Assembly (NCBI RefSeq): GCF_019969725.1 | Contig: NZ_JAHXYW010000014.1 | Coordinates: forward strand, 1-64,000 | Direction of reading: 5' to 3' | Length of the DNA stretch: 64,000 bases | DNA from: Neobacillus bataviensis | GTDB lineage: Bacteria > Bacillota > Bacilli > Bacillales_B > DSM-18226 | In this document: positions 26,377-35,436 of the stretch, piece after piece | Layout: every line of letters begins with the position of its first letter | Numbering within the stretch: the first letter of the stretch is position 1 | Notes under the pieces: model-generated | Told to the model about the DNA's origin: nothing | The model's input: only the letters and a program-made list of their open reading frames with translations | Databases searched by the model: none | Made by a program: the position numbers and the translations under genes

Positions 26377-27039
26377 TTAGCCAACATACTTGCTGCCTTC
26401 GCGTACACTTAAGGATGCTAACCGGTGACCTTCGATAAACGCCTTTACCGATGCGGGATTTGTCTTGGAATATTCCCGTAACGCCCAGCCGATCGCCTTT
26501 TGGATAAAAAATTCCTTGCTGTCAGCATTGAGCTTAATGTACTGATAAAGCAATTCTTCAATCGTTTTCTCTTTATATTTTAATTGAAAAAGGATTGCCG
26601 CCCGGCGAAGCCAAATATAATCGTGTTCTGCCCAGCCATTTAGCGTTTCCTCAATGACTTCAGGGTATTTTTGAGCGATTTTCCCGACCGCTTTTGGGGA
26701 GATCGCATCCACGGTATCCCACCATGATTTCGTCATAATCAGCCGCTTCATGAATTCCAAATCCTGTTTTTCCAGCTTTTTAAGCGATTTTTCTATATAA
26801 ATAAGGGCTGTATATTGATATTCCCTTTCAGGCTTGTCCCAAAGCTCGCTGACAAAATCTCTATTAAATGGTTCTTTTAGAATCCCGCTCTCTTTAAAAA
26901 ATTGCTTTTCAAGCTCTTTACGCAAGGGAGACTTAATTCCTAAGAAGGGAAATTGACCCTTCATATAGCTTTCCATTGGCCCGGCATTTATTTCATTGCG
27001 GTTTTTTTCGAAAAGATTGGTTAACAAATCTAGCTGCAA
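26377..27039 (-). CDS. alkD: DNA alkylation repair enzyme AlkD-like
   Basis: HEAT-repeat DNA glycosylase that removes 3- and 7-alkylpurines, 220 residues. Hallmarks are PMESYMKGQFPFLGIKSP near residue 20, TKSWWDTVDAI near 100 (the catalytic Asp and stacking Trp of AlkD), WLRRAAILFQLKYK near 140 and EFFIQKAIGWALREYSK near 172. TTG 27037-27039 is favoured over GTG 27046-27048 because GAGGAG overlaps the GTG and is eight bases from the TTG. Single gene, diverging from a spore-type small gene. Confidence 0.9.
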   Translation of the reverse strand: MQLDLLTNLFEKNRNEINAGPMESYMKGQFPFLGIKSPLRKELEKQFFKESGILKEPFNRDFVSELWDKPEREYQYTALIYIEKSLKKLEKQDLEFMKRLIMTKSWWDTVDAISPKAVGKIAQKYPEVIEETLNGWAEHDYIWLRRAAILFQLKYKEKTIEELLYQYIKLNADSKEFFIQKAIGWALREYSKTNPASVKAFIEGHRLASLSVREGSKYVG

Positions 27040-27113
27040 AAAAATCACTCCTCTCCCTTATAAATTATTCTCTTTTTAACTTTTTTCCGTTTCTATTTAT
27101 TTCGATACCCTCC

Positions 27114-27142
27114 GTATAAACGAATTTACCAATGCCAAACTA
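27114..27142 (+). promoter_or_regulatory. Possible SigG/SigF promoter for the SASP-like gene
   Basis: GTATA (27114-27118) and CAAACTA (27136-27142) are 17 bases apart, close to forespore promoter elements (GNATR and CATNNTA). One mismatch in the minus-10 makes this tentative. Confidence 0.35.
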
Positions 27143-27170
27143 AAAGTGGATAAGGAAGGAGGTCAAATCA

Positions 27171-27326
27171 TTGACAAAGAAATTTAATAAAGGCAGCGGC
27201 AACCAAAATTCTCCGCAGGCAGGACACGCGGAAGCAGAATTTGCCAATGAATTTGTAAGCGGCGATAACAGTAAAGGGAACAAGCGCAATAAAGGCCAGC
27301 AAAGCAAAACTAATCCACATGCATAA
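27171..27326 (+). CDS. Small spore-type protein (gamma-SASP-like), 51 residues
   Basis: A TTG start at 27171 behind GGAAGGAGG opens a 51-residue ORF ending TAA 27324-27326. The product is Asn/Gln/Lys/Gly-rich with no Cys or Trp and contains AEFANEFVSGDN, reminiscent of the GTEFASETN segments of gamma-type small acid-soluble spore proteins. Composition, size, strong RBS, a dedicated bidirectional terminator and a possible SigG promoter support a real forespore gene. Precise family membership is not certain; other short Asn-rich spore proteins would look similar. Confidence 0.6.
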   Translation: MTKKFNKGSGNQNSPQAGHAEAEFANEFVSGDNSKGNKRNKGQQSKTNPHA

Positions 27327-27339
27327 ATCTAGCAAAAAA

Positions 27340-27374
27340 ATCGGCTTTCTCCATTGAAAGCCGATTTTTTTTTG
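27340..27374. terminator. Bidirectional terminator
   Basis: ATCGGCTTTC-TCCATT-GAAAGCCGAT, a perfect 10-bp stem flanked by an A-run on the left and nine T on the right, lies between the SASP-like gene and the convergent Pro/Gly/His-rich gene and can terminate both. Confidence 0.92.
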
Positions 27375-27377
27375 AAA

Positions 27378-27917
27378 TTAATGGCAGGTAAAGGAGCGAA
27401 TTCGGTCTAAATCTATTCCATAATATTGCCAGTGGTAGCCGCGCCAGCGGTAACCGGCGATGGACGTTCTGCCCACATAGGTTGGATAGTACCAGAAGTT
27501 CTTTCCATTCCTTAACCAAATATAGGTGTAACGGTAGAGGCACGGTCTGATGCCGCCTGGGTCGACCGCATATAATCCCGCTTGTTCATGTGGTATAAAG
27601 CCCGGCGGCGGGGCAGTCGGAGGTCCTCCATGCTGTCCGCCATGCTGCCCTCCCCCATACGGTGGTGGTGGCGGGAATCCCCCGTGTGGTGGTTGATGCT
27701 GACCACCCCCGTGCGGCGGTGGCGGCGGCGGAAATCCTCCGTGTGGTGGTTGATGTTGGCCACCCCCGTGCGGCGGCATGTGTTGAACCCCGCTCTGCGG
27801 CGGCGGTCCTGACGGTTGATGCTGGCCTCCTCCTTGAAACTGTGTCTGACGCAAATAATCTTCATGAGAAATACCATGTATTAGGCCGTAGCCATAAGGG
27901 TAATTCAAATAATCCAA
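27378..27917 (-). CDS. Pro/Gly/His-rich repeat protein, possible spore coat component
   Basis: A 179-residue protein with three parts: an aromatic head (MDYLNYPYGYGLIHGIS), a low-complexity centre (about residues 30-105) built from repeats of GGGQHQPPHGGFPPPPP in at least two near-perfect copies, and an aromatic C-terminal domain (about 115-179, e.g. YTYIWLRNGKNFWYYP and RWRGYHWQYYGIDL) with two cysteines. There is no signal peptide. Similar architectures occur among Bacillus spore surface proteins, and the neighbouring SASP-like gene fits, but I do not recognise the family. TTG start with GGGGG nine bases upstream. Confidence 0.6.
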   Translation of the reverse strand: MDYLNYPYGYGLIHGISHEDYLRQTQFQGGGQHQPSGPPPQSGVQHMPPHGGGQHQPPHGGFPPPPPPHGGGQHQPPHGGFPPPPPYGGGQHGGQHGGPPTAPPPGFIPHEQAGLYAVDPGGIRPCLYRYTYIWLRNGKNFWYYPTYVGRTSIAGYRWRGYHWQYYGIDLDRIRSFTCH

Positions 27918-27988
27918 GGCACAAAACCCCCTTCTATTTGTATTCCCTCTAATGTATGCAATCGGCCTATTTTGGTGAAATCTCAGTC

Positions 27989-29092
27989 CTATTCAACCCT
28001 GGCAGCAGCTAAATTTCTTATTTCTTCGGCAATTTCATTCTGAATTCCCTCCACAACGGAAAAATCCATGGCTGCAATATAAATTTCTTCTAACTCATCA
28101 TGCAGTTCTTTTGCCTTCGCCAAATAGGAGGTTGCCTCCTGCATTTTGCTTTTATAGTTAGCTGCAATTTTACTGAGGATATCTTCAAAAATTTCATCTG
28201 TACCGTGAGCAATTAACAATTCATACATATCAATGATTTCATCGCCGTCGCGGCTCGGGAAATACTCATGAGGTGCAGTGCTGTCAAAAATGGCGATCCC
28301 CAGTTCTCTAAAAATAACCATATCTAAACTATGAGGGTCAAAACCGCAATGGTATATTTCAGTGTCAACGCCTCTCGTTTCAGCAGCGGCCGCCAGCTTT
28401 TTCAGCATGGTAGACTTTCCTGAACCAGGACGTCCTTTAATAAAATAACGCTTCGGAATCTCTTCTGTTAGATTGGGAACAAAATCAACGGCGCCTTTTG
28501 GCGTTGCCGCCCCTAAAAAGCGATGACGGATATCGGATTGTTTACTGAGCTTCATTTTCCCAAAGAACGTATCAATTAATTTGTTCGTTAATTGATCAGC
28601 TTTTTTGAAATCCATGCTGTTGATATAAATTTTTTCCCAATCGTCATGGATATCCAGAGCTTCCTTGAACGTATCATAGGCCTTATGGAAGGACTGATTG
28701 ATTTGCTTTGTTAATTTTAATATCGTGCTTTTATGAATAGCTAGGGCCTTGGCATTCCAAGCCTCGCCAAGGTTAATGTATTCTTCGACTGCACCAGGTG
28801 CCTTCGGTTCAATGACGTGCGGCGCGGTTCCATCGACTATTCCCACCTTCAACGCCGGAATAATTACACCATCAATGGAATTATTATCTGATGAGCAATG
28901 GAGAAACTCGATATCGAAGCCTTTTCCAACCCACTCATTGCCAATTTTTTTCATCAGCGAGGATTTACCTGTTCCAGGCCCGCCTTTTAAAATAAATATC
29001 CGGTCAAGTCCTTGGAGATTTGAATCGTACAGATTGTGGAACCCCCTAGCTGTATTACCGCCGGCAAAATAATTCTTAATTTTACCTGCCAC
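27989..29092 (-). CDS. Tandem P-loop ATPase of unknown function (PRK06851-type)
   Basis: A 367-residue cytoplasmic protein made of two homologous halves, each beginning with a Walker A: GGPGTGKSSLMKKI near residue 37 and GRPGSGKSTMLKKL near 217. Each P-loop is followed by a similar block (DIEFLHCSSDNNSIDGVIIP and DTEIYHCGFDPHSLDMVIF), then DSTAPH or DGTAPH, confirming an internal duplication. Helical segments follow each domain. This matches an uncharacterised Firmicutes ATPase family, often seen in spore formers. No partner gene is apparent. GTG start with GGGAG nine bases upstream. Confidence 0.75.
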   Translation of the reverse strand: MAGKIKNYFAGGNTARGFHNLYDSNLQGLDRIFILKGGPGTGKSSLMKKIGNEWVGKGFDIEFLHCSSDNNSIDGVIIPALKVGIVDGTAPHVIEPKAPGAVEEYINLGEAWNAKALAIHKSTILKLTKQINQSFHKAYDTFKEALDIHDDWEKIYINSMDFKKADQLTNKLIDTFFGKMKLSKQSDIRHRFLGAATPKGAVDFVPNLTEEIPKRYFIKGRPGSGKSTMLKKLAAAAETRGVDTEIYHCGFDPHSLDMVIFRELGIAIFDSTAPHEYFPSRDGDEIIDMYELLIAHGTDEIFEDILSKIAANYKSKMQEATSYLAKAKELHDELEEIYIAAMDFSVVEGIQNEIAEEIRNLAAARVE

Positions 29093-29181
29093 TCTTCAAC
29101 ACTCCCTTTTTATGACGAAAGCTTAAGTTTATTTCACCCTATCTTATGCTTTTGTCATTTATAGGTGAATGCCTATGAAAA

Positions 29182-29658
29182 TTATTTAAGAATATCGGTA
29201 AGACATGCGTTTGTTACTTCCTTTAAAGTTGCAGGGGTGAGGACGATTTGCATCCCAATTTTTCCGGCACTTACAACAATTGTCTGGATCTCGCGGCTGC
29301 TTTCATCAATAAAGGTCTTATATTCCTTTTTCATGCCGATGGGGGAGCAGCCGCCGCGAATGTAGCCCGTCCATTTTTGAATATCCTTCATCGGAAGCAT
29401 TTCAACTTTTTTCTCTCCAGCTGCCTTCGCCGCTTTTTTTAAGTCCAGTTCTTCTGCAACCGGAATAACGTAAACATAAATATTTTTGCTCGCTCCCTGT
29501 GCAACAAGCGTTTTATAGACCTCTTTTATATCCTTGCCAATTTTTTCAGCCACGGAAACACCGTCAATTTTTCCATCTTTGTTGTCGTATGTAAGCATGT
29601 CATACTGGACCTTTTTTGCATCCAATATCCGCATTGCATTTGTTTTTGCCAGTGCCAA
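29182..29658 (-). CDS. ybaK: Cys-tRNA(Pro)/Cys-tRNA(Cys) deacylase YbaK
   Basis: Editing deacylase hydrolysing mischarged Cys-tRNA(Pro), 158 residues. The INS-domain motifs are TNAMRILDAKKVQYDM at the start, VYKTLVAQGASKNIYVYVIP near 48 with the key lysine, and GYIRGGCSPIGMKKEYKTFID near 98. Start TTG 29656-29658 is preferred to ATG 29665-29667 because AAGG abuts the ATG and is about eight bases before the TTG. Stand-alone gene. Confidence 0.9.
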   Translation of the reverse strand: MALAKTNAMRILDAKKVQYDMLTYDNKDGKIDGVSVAEKIGKDIKEVYKTLVAQGASKNIYVYVIPVAEELDLKKAAKAAGEKKVEMLPMKDIQKWTGYIRGGCSPIGMKKEYKTFIDESSREIQTIVVSAGKIGMQIVLTPATLKEVTNACLTDILK

Positions 29659-29693
29659 TTTGATCATCCTTCTTTTTTGAATACTATTTTATC

Positions 29694-29730
29694 AAAAAAA
29701 AGAGAAGAGCTCACAGTCAAGCTCTCCTCC
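29694..29730 (-). terminator. Terminator of the SLH subtilase gene
   Basis: On the minus strand AGAGCT-TGACTGTG-AGCTCT, extended by GG/TC pairs, is followed by a run of T. It begins nine bases after the stop codon. Confidence 0.7.
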
Positions 29731-29738
29731 AAAAACGA

Positions 29739-32201
29739 TTATTGCAGCCACGCCTGAAAGTAACGCGTTACGGCAACCGCATAGTCGCCTCTTGTCACTT
29801 TTTTCGCTGGATCAAAGCTGGCTTCGACAGTTGGCACAAAATCGTAAGGTCCTTGTTTTACAGCAAAAGTGGCATTTAAAATATTGAGGTCAAGCGCTGT
29901 TTGGACATAACCTTTAAGTGTTGCGGGAATAGACGCATTATCCTTCAAAGGAATCCGCTCATCCTTATAAAGCACCGTTACCGTATCACCGCTGAAATCC
30001 TTTGCCTGTTTTTCTAAACCAAGCGCCTGCACAAGCGAGTAGGCGAGCTCCGCACGGGTGACCTCACCGTTTGGATTAAAATTACCGGCCGAATCCTGGA
30101 GCATAACGCCGCTCTGCGTCTGTAAACCATCACGAATGGCAGCCCCTTTGGCCGTAACTGCCTTAACAAACGGAACGTCAGCTGGCTGAACATCCTTCAA
30201 GGCAGGAGCCTGGCTTTGACGAATTCCAGTTCCCATTACTAAAAACCGGGATAAATCCTTCCTTAGCAGATTCTGCTGCGGCTTAAATGATCCATCCGCA
30301 TAACCATCTACTAATCGTTCACTTACCGCCATTTGAATCGCGGAGGCTGCAGGGCTGCCGGCAATATCATTCAAACCTGAAAAACCATTGACCTTCGCTA
30401 CAGAAATCGTCCCCTGGATCGTTTCAGGCAAGCCGACACCAACCAGATTGGCCGTATTATAGTGTAAACCATCAATCTTTACCTGCCATGTACCAGCCAT
30501 TGGTGAATTGACTGTCGCCGTACGGTCGGGATAAAGCGTAAACAATAGGCTGATCCCTGAGCTGTATTCCGTGCCATCCGGCGCCGTTAATATAAGGTTG
30601 ACAGGGTTCCCGGTTTGACCAAGTAATCCATAAGCATCAATTCGGGCTGATAATTGGGAGACACCTGCCGGGACATCAAACGAGTAGGTGTTTGACGTTG
30701 ACAGCAATGGGTTATAGTCTACTTGAAAGAGCGACCTTTCAACAGAAGAAGCTGCATTGCTATTAAATGTTTGATTCGCATTCACGGTCTTTCCGTAGGT
30801 ACTGCCAAAAAGAACTGCATCCAGCGCCGCATAAGCGTTAACATACCCGCTTCCGACTTCCCACGTTTCATATCCAGGCATATTCGTCGCGGTATCCTGC
30901 AACACCTTCTTAATTTCATCCGGCGTTAACGTTGGCTTTGTTTCAAGGAGAAGGGCGACAATCCCGGCAACATGCGGCGTTGCCATGGAAGTACCACTCA
31001 TCACCGTATAGTATGGGAGGTAAGCCGGTTCAATCATCGCGGCGTCATCCGTTGCCGCTAACGAAGATACCGGGGCCACTGCCCGTGTCGAGATAATGTC
31101 CACCCCAGGGGCGGTAACACTTGGCTCATCCTTCCAAGTCCATGTGCGGCCATCCAGTTCAAACGTGCCTCCGACACCCTTAGTTCCCCGCGAAGAAAAG
31201 TCTGCTAGTGAGCCATCCTTTTCACCGGCCGCCACGGAAATGACCCATGGTGCCTTTGCATATGGATTATGAGTGTTTTCGCCAGGACCTTCATTTCCTG
31301 CTGCAAACAATACGGTAATGCCGCGGTCATAGGCCGCTTTACTTGCTAAATTAATAGGGTCATTCGGATCAAAATCGCCGGAAGAGCCCCAAGAGTTTGT
31401 TATCACGCGAATATTGTATTGAGACTGGTGGGTAATGGCATAATCGAAGCCGCCAATTCCATCGAGTACCAGTAAGGCAGCACCAGATCCATACCCGATT
31501 AAGGTTGCACCCGGGGCGACACCTTCATATTTTCCGTTAGAGGCTGCGCCGGTTCCGCCGACAATCCCGGCAACATGGGTTCCATGGCCAGAATTCGTGT
31601 CAGTGTTTGGTACATTTTCAACATACGTAATGGGAAGCAAGCTCGGTTCCAAGCTGTTTAAATTTAGGCTCGCCATCACGTTTTGAACAACATGAGTGCC
31701 AAACTGCAAATCTTTATGTGTTCCATCCACGCCGCTATCGTTAATGACAACCCCTACACCCTTACCGGTTAATGGAAGGCCGCCGTTTGCTTTTTGCATT
31801 GCAGCGTCTGTGCGAGCCTTATCTACCCCTGTAATATTGGTAGCATCAGCATTGTAATATTCTAGTTTATGATTTAAATAAATGGACTTAACTCCAGGCG
31901 AAGCAGCCAGCTTATTAATTTGATCCTTTGTGGCAACAATTCCAGCCATCGGTAATGCCTTCATCGTTATTCCTTTGGCAATTCCAAGGCCCTTCAATAA
32001 ATCCAAATTGCCCTTTGTCGGAGCACCATGGCCGTCAAAGCTCACGATAACCTGCAAAGGTTCTGTTGCAGATTCTAGTGCTTTAACTAGTTTACTATCA
32101 AGAACCGCAGATGTAACCGAGGCATGTGCCTTTGATAGATTTGGTAAAACGAGCGAAAACAGTAATAAGAAAGCAAGTAAGCCTGAAAACCACCTTTTCA
32201 C
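29739..32201 (-). CDS. Secreted subtilisin-like protease with SLH domains
   Basis: An 820-residue S8 peptidase anchored to the cell surface. Signal peptide 1 to about 27 (AHA cleavage), inhibitor-like I9 propeptide to about 115, catalytic triad Asp155 (INDSGVDG), His206 (GHGTHVAG) and Ser405 (SGTSMATPHVAG), oxyanion Asn303 (AAGNEGPG). A PPC-like beta domain (about 480-600) is followed by three SLH modules (about 605-820: MAVSERLVDGYADGSFKP, FNPNGEVTRAELAYSL, FDPAKKVTRGDYAVAV) that bind pyruvylated wall polymer. The catalytic residues look intact. GTG start with AGGGG eight bases upstream. Substrate unknown; probably nutritional or wall-turnover proteolysis. Confidence 0.93.
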   Translation of the reverse strand: MKRWFSGLLAFLLLFSLVLPNLSKAHASVTSAVLDSKLVKALESATEPLQVIVSFDGHGAPTKGNLDLLKGLGIAKGITMKALPMAGIVATKDQINKLAASPGVKSIYLNHKLEYYNADATNITGVDKARTDAAMQKANGGLPLTGKGVGVVINDSGVDGTHKDLQFGTHVVQNVMASLNLNSLEPSLLPITYVENVPNTDTNSGHGTHVAGIVGGTGAASNGKYEGVAPGATLIGYGSGAALLVLDGIGGFDYAITHQSQYNIRVITNSWGSSGDFDPNDPINLASKAAYDRGITVLFAAGNEGPGENTHNPYAKAPWVISVAAGEKDGSLADFSSRGTKGVGGTFELDGRTWTWKDEPSVTAPGVDIISTRAVAPVSSLAATDDAAMIEPAYLPYYTVMSGTSMATPHVAGIVALLLETKPTLTPDEIKKVLQDTATNMPGYETWEVGSGYVNAYAALDAVLFGSTYGKTVNANQTFNSNAASSVERSLFQVDYNPLLSTSNTYSFDVPAGVSQLSARIDAYGLLGQTGNPVNLILTAPDGTEYSSGISLLFTLYPDRTATVNSPMAGTWQVKIDGLHYNTANLVGVGLPETIQGTISVAKVNGFSGLNDIAGSPAASAIQMAVSERLVDGYADGSFKPQQNLLRKDLSRFLVMGTGIRQSQAPALKDVQPADVPFVKAVTAKGAAIRDGLQTQSGVMLQDSAGNFNPNGEVTRAELAYSLVQALGLEKQAKDFSGDTVTVLYKDERIPLKDNASIPATLKGYVQTALDLNILNATFAVKQGPYDFVPTVEASFDPAKKVTRGDYAVAVTRYFQAWLQ

Positions 32202-32353
32202 ATTCCATTCCCCTTTTCCAAATTACATATGATAGGACTATTGTCTAAAAATTCAGACCAGCTTACTATTCAACAAAGGGAGTAATTAAAAAAAGAAAAG
32301 GTACTATTTTCAACTCGTACAAAAGTAATATTAACCAGACCAAAAGGTTAAAA

Positions 32354-32400
32354 AAGGTGTCAGGCACCATGTGAAGATTTCACATGGTGCCTGACACCTT
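32354..32400 (-). terminator. Perfect 22-bp palindromic hairpin, terminator of the two-component operon
   Basis: Two 22-base arms (32354-32375 and 32379-32400) are perfectly complementary around GAT. On the minus strand the stem is followed by TTTTTT. It contains GGTGTCAGGCACC, a palindrome that recurs in Bacillus genomes. The last two bases lie in the stop codon of the response regulator. Confidence 0.88.
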
Positions 32401-33049
32401 ATGTCAATGGGACGAGCTGGTTTTGAACGGCGTAGATGACGACCTGGGAACGGCTTTTGACGCCTAGTTTTTTGAATATGTTTGACACATGAATTTTAAC
32501 GGTTTTGTCGCTTATGTAAAGGGAACCAGCAATTTCCTTATTATTCATCCCCTTTACAAGGCAAAGAAGAACCTCTTTTTCTCTTCCAGTCAGGGCACCA
32601 TCCACTTTCTCCTCAACAGGCTCTGCCGCTTTTGGCTGTTGAAAGGCAAGAAACTTCTTGGTCATCGTAGGATGAATCACCGATTGCCCGCCCGCAACCG
32701 CACGGATGGCATCAACCACCTGTTGTGAAGGGGCATCCTTTAGAAGATAACCATCCGCCCCTTCACGAATCGCCGACATAAAGTATTCATCATGGTCATA
32801 CATCGTCAGCATTAATATTTTTACTGATGGATAAAGCTGCTTAATGATACTTGTGGCTTCAATACCGTTTTTCTCCGGGATATTAATATCCATCAAAATG
32901 ACGTCAGGCTGCTCTTCCTTCACCTTGGCGATGGCATCATTCCCATTTACAGCTTCTGCGACCACTTCAATATCTGTTTCCATATCTAAAATATTCTTTA
33001 ACCCATCCCGTAAGACGGCATGATCATCGACTAACATAAGCTTGATCAC
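32399..33049 (-). CDS. NarL/LuxR-family response regulator
   Basis: Two-domain transcription factor of 216 residues. Receiver domain 1-120 with acidic pocket VDDHAV and phospho-acceptor Asp54 (ILMDINIP), Thr/Lys switch at MLTMYD and LLKDAPS; C-terminal LuxR HTH from about 150 ([25 protein letters not shown] and [17 protein letters not shown]). GTG 33047-33049 is favoured because GGGAG is eight bases upstream; the more distal TTG would put the RBS inside the gene. It overlaps the histidine kinase by 26 bp. The target genes are not evident. Confidence 0.9.
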   Translation of the reverse strand: MIKLMLVDDHAVLRDGLKNILDMETDIEVVAEAVNGNDAIAKVKEEQPDVILMDINIPEKNGIEATSIIKQLYPSVKILMLTMYDHDEYFMSAIREGADGYLLKDAPSQQVVDAIRAVAGGQSVIHPTMTKKFLAFQQPKAAEPVEEKVDGALTGREKEVLLCLVKGMNNKEIAGSLYISDKTVKIHVSNIFKKLGVKSRSQVVIYAVQNQLVPLT

Positions 33050-34889
33050 GCAATTCACTCCCTTCAATCCCCATCCTTGGTACTGTTAAGGTAATTTCTG
33101 TCCCAGCCCCTTCCTTGCTGTCAACCTGGAGGGTGGCCTGGATTTTTTCAGCCGCTTCATTCATATGCAAGATTCCGAAATGCGGGTGTTCGCGTGCCTT
33201 TATCATTGCCTGGAAAAGCGAAAATCCTTTGCCATTATCCTTCACCTTTAATAAGACATGCTCTTTTTGATAGCTTAAGAGAATATCTAATTTGGAAGCA
33301 TCAGCATGCTTGATCGCATTTTGCACACTTTCCCGGCAAATCTCAAACATAATTTTTTCCACCATTGGACTTAACTGAAACTCTGGTCCCCTCGTTTCTA
33401 AGGAAATAGGGATTTTTGCTTCCAGCTCCACTGCTTTAATCTTCGTGGAAACAGCCGTAAGCAAACCGACACGTTCCGTTGGATAAGGCCGGAGCGCATA
33501 GATCGATTCCCTGACCTCCTTAAGGCTTCTCCTCAGCTTTTCCGTGCTGCCATTCATTAAGCGGAAAGAATCCTCGGGCATCTTCGCAAATTTTCGCTGA
33601 GCCGTCTCTAAATTCATAATCGCCCCGGCAAGCGACTGGGCAACCCCGTCGTGGATTTCACGGGCAATTCGATTTCTTTCTTCTAAAATTAATCGTTTTT
33701 CCTGCTCGGCAAATAACCATCTCGTTTTGATCAGGACGGCCATCTGATTGGCAAGTGTCGCTGCTGACTGCATATCCTCCTCGGCAAAGCTTTTCGTACG
33801 GATTCTGCCAAACACAAACATGCCGACCAGTTCTTTCTCTAGCATCAATGGTGCATATAACAGCGAAGCAATTTCTTCCTTAAAAATTTCCCCAACAGGA
33901 CCCGTTGCTTTTTTCGTATTGTGATAGACCGTTAATTGCATAAGTTCATCCAGGGAATCGGCCATTTGCTTAGATAAAGTCCACCCCTCCTTAAGAAGTC
34001 CGGAGGCCGTCTTTAATTTCCAAACGTTTTCTTCTCTTTTCCATAAAACCCAAGCATCAACATCAATAAATTCTTGGAGATTTTCGGTTAAAAAGATCAT
34101 CCAATCGGCAGCAGCAATTTTTTTATTTAATTCCGAGGAAATACTGAAAAGCGCTTTTAATTTAGCTTTTTCCCTTTTCATATTAGCAATGATCGAGCTT
34201 AGCAGGGCAAAGCAAACCAACGGTGAGAAAAAGAAGAAAAAGGAAATGGCATCAATTTCGCCTCTGTTTTGGTTACCTAAAAAATGAAACAGAATGAGAT
34301 AGGCATACGAAATAAAAAAACTATTCATTTCCTGCAATGACTTGCGCTTCCATGCTTTAAAACTATAGGTTTGCGGCCGAAGTACAAGCAAAATATCGAC
34401 TAGGATGTTATTAATCACATAAAAAGGAATCATCAGAAGAGTGAAAAAGACTGTTCCTCTTACTACTTTTGATTGGTCTGCAATCGGCAGAGCTGGAAAC
34501 AAGGACATGCTTAGTATGTATGCGAGAAAGAAGCTAATTACCAAGAGAGCCGGGTTAAAAAAAACAAGTCGTAATGGGCGTCTTTTAATAAGATTAACGG
34601 CTGCAACGATCAAACCGTAAAATACAAGAGTAAACGCAAGTCCATCCATGATGAATATGGCATAAACAAGCGAAAAAGAAATCGTTACGGTACCTTTCCA
34701 AATTGGGAGGGGGAAGAACTCGACGATAAAAAGGAAAATCACTAATAGAGCAAAAATCATCGGCTCTTTCGGCGACGTTAATTTTAACAGTCCAAATTGG
34801 ATGAAAATCACCGTTCCTATAATAGATGTCAACAGCAAAAAGAACCTTGCGAGTCGTTCCTTCTTATGCAAAATCTCAGAATTGGTCAT
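33024..34889 (-). CDS. Sensor histidine kinase (HisKA_3, GAF)
   Basis: Membrane kinase of 621 residues. About six to seven helices span residues 15-235, a GAF-like domain follows (about 245-390, [21 protein letters not shown]), then the HisKA_3 dimerisation segment [18 protein letters not shown] with phospho-acceptor His413 and an ATPase domain ([33 protein letters not shown]). NarX/DegS-like class, matching the NarL-type regulator that follows. ATG 34887-34889 has GGAGGTG upstream. The signal is not deducible; there are no PAS heme or cysteine clusters. Confidence 0.88.
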   Translation of the reverse strand: MTNSEILHKKERLARFFLLLTSIIGTVIFIQFGLLKLTSPKEPMIFALLVIFLFIVEFFPLPIWKGTVTISFSLVYAIFIMDGLAFTLVFYGLIVAAVNLIKRRPLRLVFFNPALLVISFFLAYILSMSLFPALPIADQSKVVRGTVFFTLLMIPFYVINNILVDILLVLRPQTYSFKAWKRKSLQEMNSFFISYAYLILFHFLGNQNRGEIDAISFFFFFSPLVCFALLSSIIANMKREKAKLKALFSISSELNKKIAAADWMIFLTENLQEFIDVDAWVLWKREENVWKLKTASGLLKEGWTLSKQMADSLDELMQLTVYHNTKKATGPVGEIFKEEIASLLYAPLMLEKELVGMFVFGRIRTKSFAEEDMQSAATLANQMAVLIKTRWLFAEQEKRLILEERNRIAREIHDGVAQSLAGAIMNLETAQRKFAKMPEDSFRLMNGSTEKLRRSLKEVRESIYALRPYPTERVGLLTAVSTKIKAVELEAKIPISLETRGPEFQLSPMVEKIMFEICRESVQNAIKHADASKLDILLSYQKEHVLLKVKDNGKGFSLFQAMIKAREHPHFGILHMNEAAEKIQATLQVDSKEGAGTEITLTVPRMGIEGSELRDQAYVSR

Positions 34890-34934
34890 GATGCACCTCC
34901 ACATTTTATTACAAATAACATAATTTTCTGTCAA

Positions 34935-35404
34935 TTATTATTGTAATGGAATGATATAAGAAAAACAATTATCGAAGTCGAGTGAAGCCTTTGGGCAAGC
35001 AGATATTTCCCAGCCTCTTAACCTCACAAAAAAGCCCAGACCGGCACAATGTTTACACTTACCGATACTGGGTCCCGCAAACCTGGTGGAGGTTTGATAG
35101 TAACATTATCACACAGAATACCCATATTTTCCATTTGCTAAATGGATTATTCTCCATTAGTACCTTTGTAGTAAAATCAATCGTTAACAAAATTAAAATA
35201 TCACTTGATTGATCTGATAGGGTATGAAGACATTAAGTGGAAGATAGAAAAATCGATGGCCTATATCGGCAAAGATTGATTACCTGGTAGGCTTAGAGCA
35301 GCTCTATGTTGATTATGCCAATAAAATTAGAAATCAGCTTCAGCCAAAACTTCGCCGGTAATTCAAACTCGAACCGGAGCGTAGGAAAATGAAAATATAA
35401 AAGG
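34935..35404. other. Intergenic region with decayed coding fragments
   Basis: About 470 bases between the kinase and the liv operon with no intact gene. On the plus strand, short frames near 35222-35276 (YEDIKWKIEKSMAYIGKD then stop) and 35277-35360 (DYLVGLEQLYVDYANKIRN through a stop) look like pieces of a degraded gene, but I do not recognise it. No RNA motif was identified. Confidence 0.35.
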
Positions 35405-35436
35405 AAAAAGGGACCGGAAAACTCCGATTCCCTTTT
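35405..35436 (-). terminator. Terminator of the liv operon
   Basis: On the minus strand GGGAATCGGA-GTTT-TCCGGTCCC, an imperfect stem, is followed by TTTTTCC directly after the livF stop. Confidence 0.7.

Noticed and set aside
27512..27952. Long alternative frames on both strands over the Pro/Gly/His-rich gene.
   Set aside because: GC-rich repeat codons leave all frames open; only the 179-residue frame has a plausible RBS and sensible globular ends.
34906..34934. TTGACA-17-TAATAA upstream of the histidine kinase as a SigA promoter.
   Set aside because: The predicted start would fall in or next to the ribosome binding site, leaving almost no leader; the match may be chance in AT-rich DNA.
34982..35212. 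A 76-codon plus-strand ORF between the kinase and liv genes.
   Set aside because: No ribosome binding site, atypical composition and no recognisable family.
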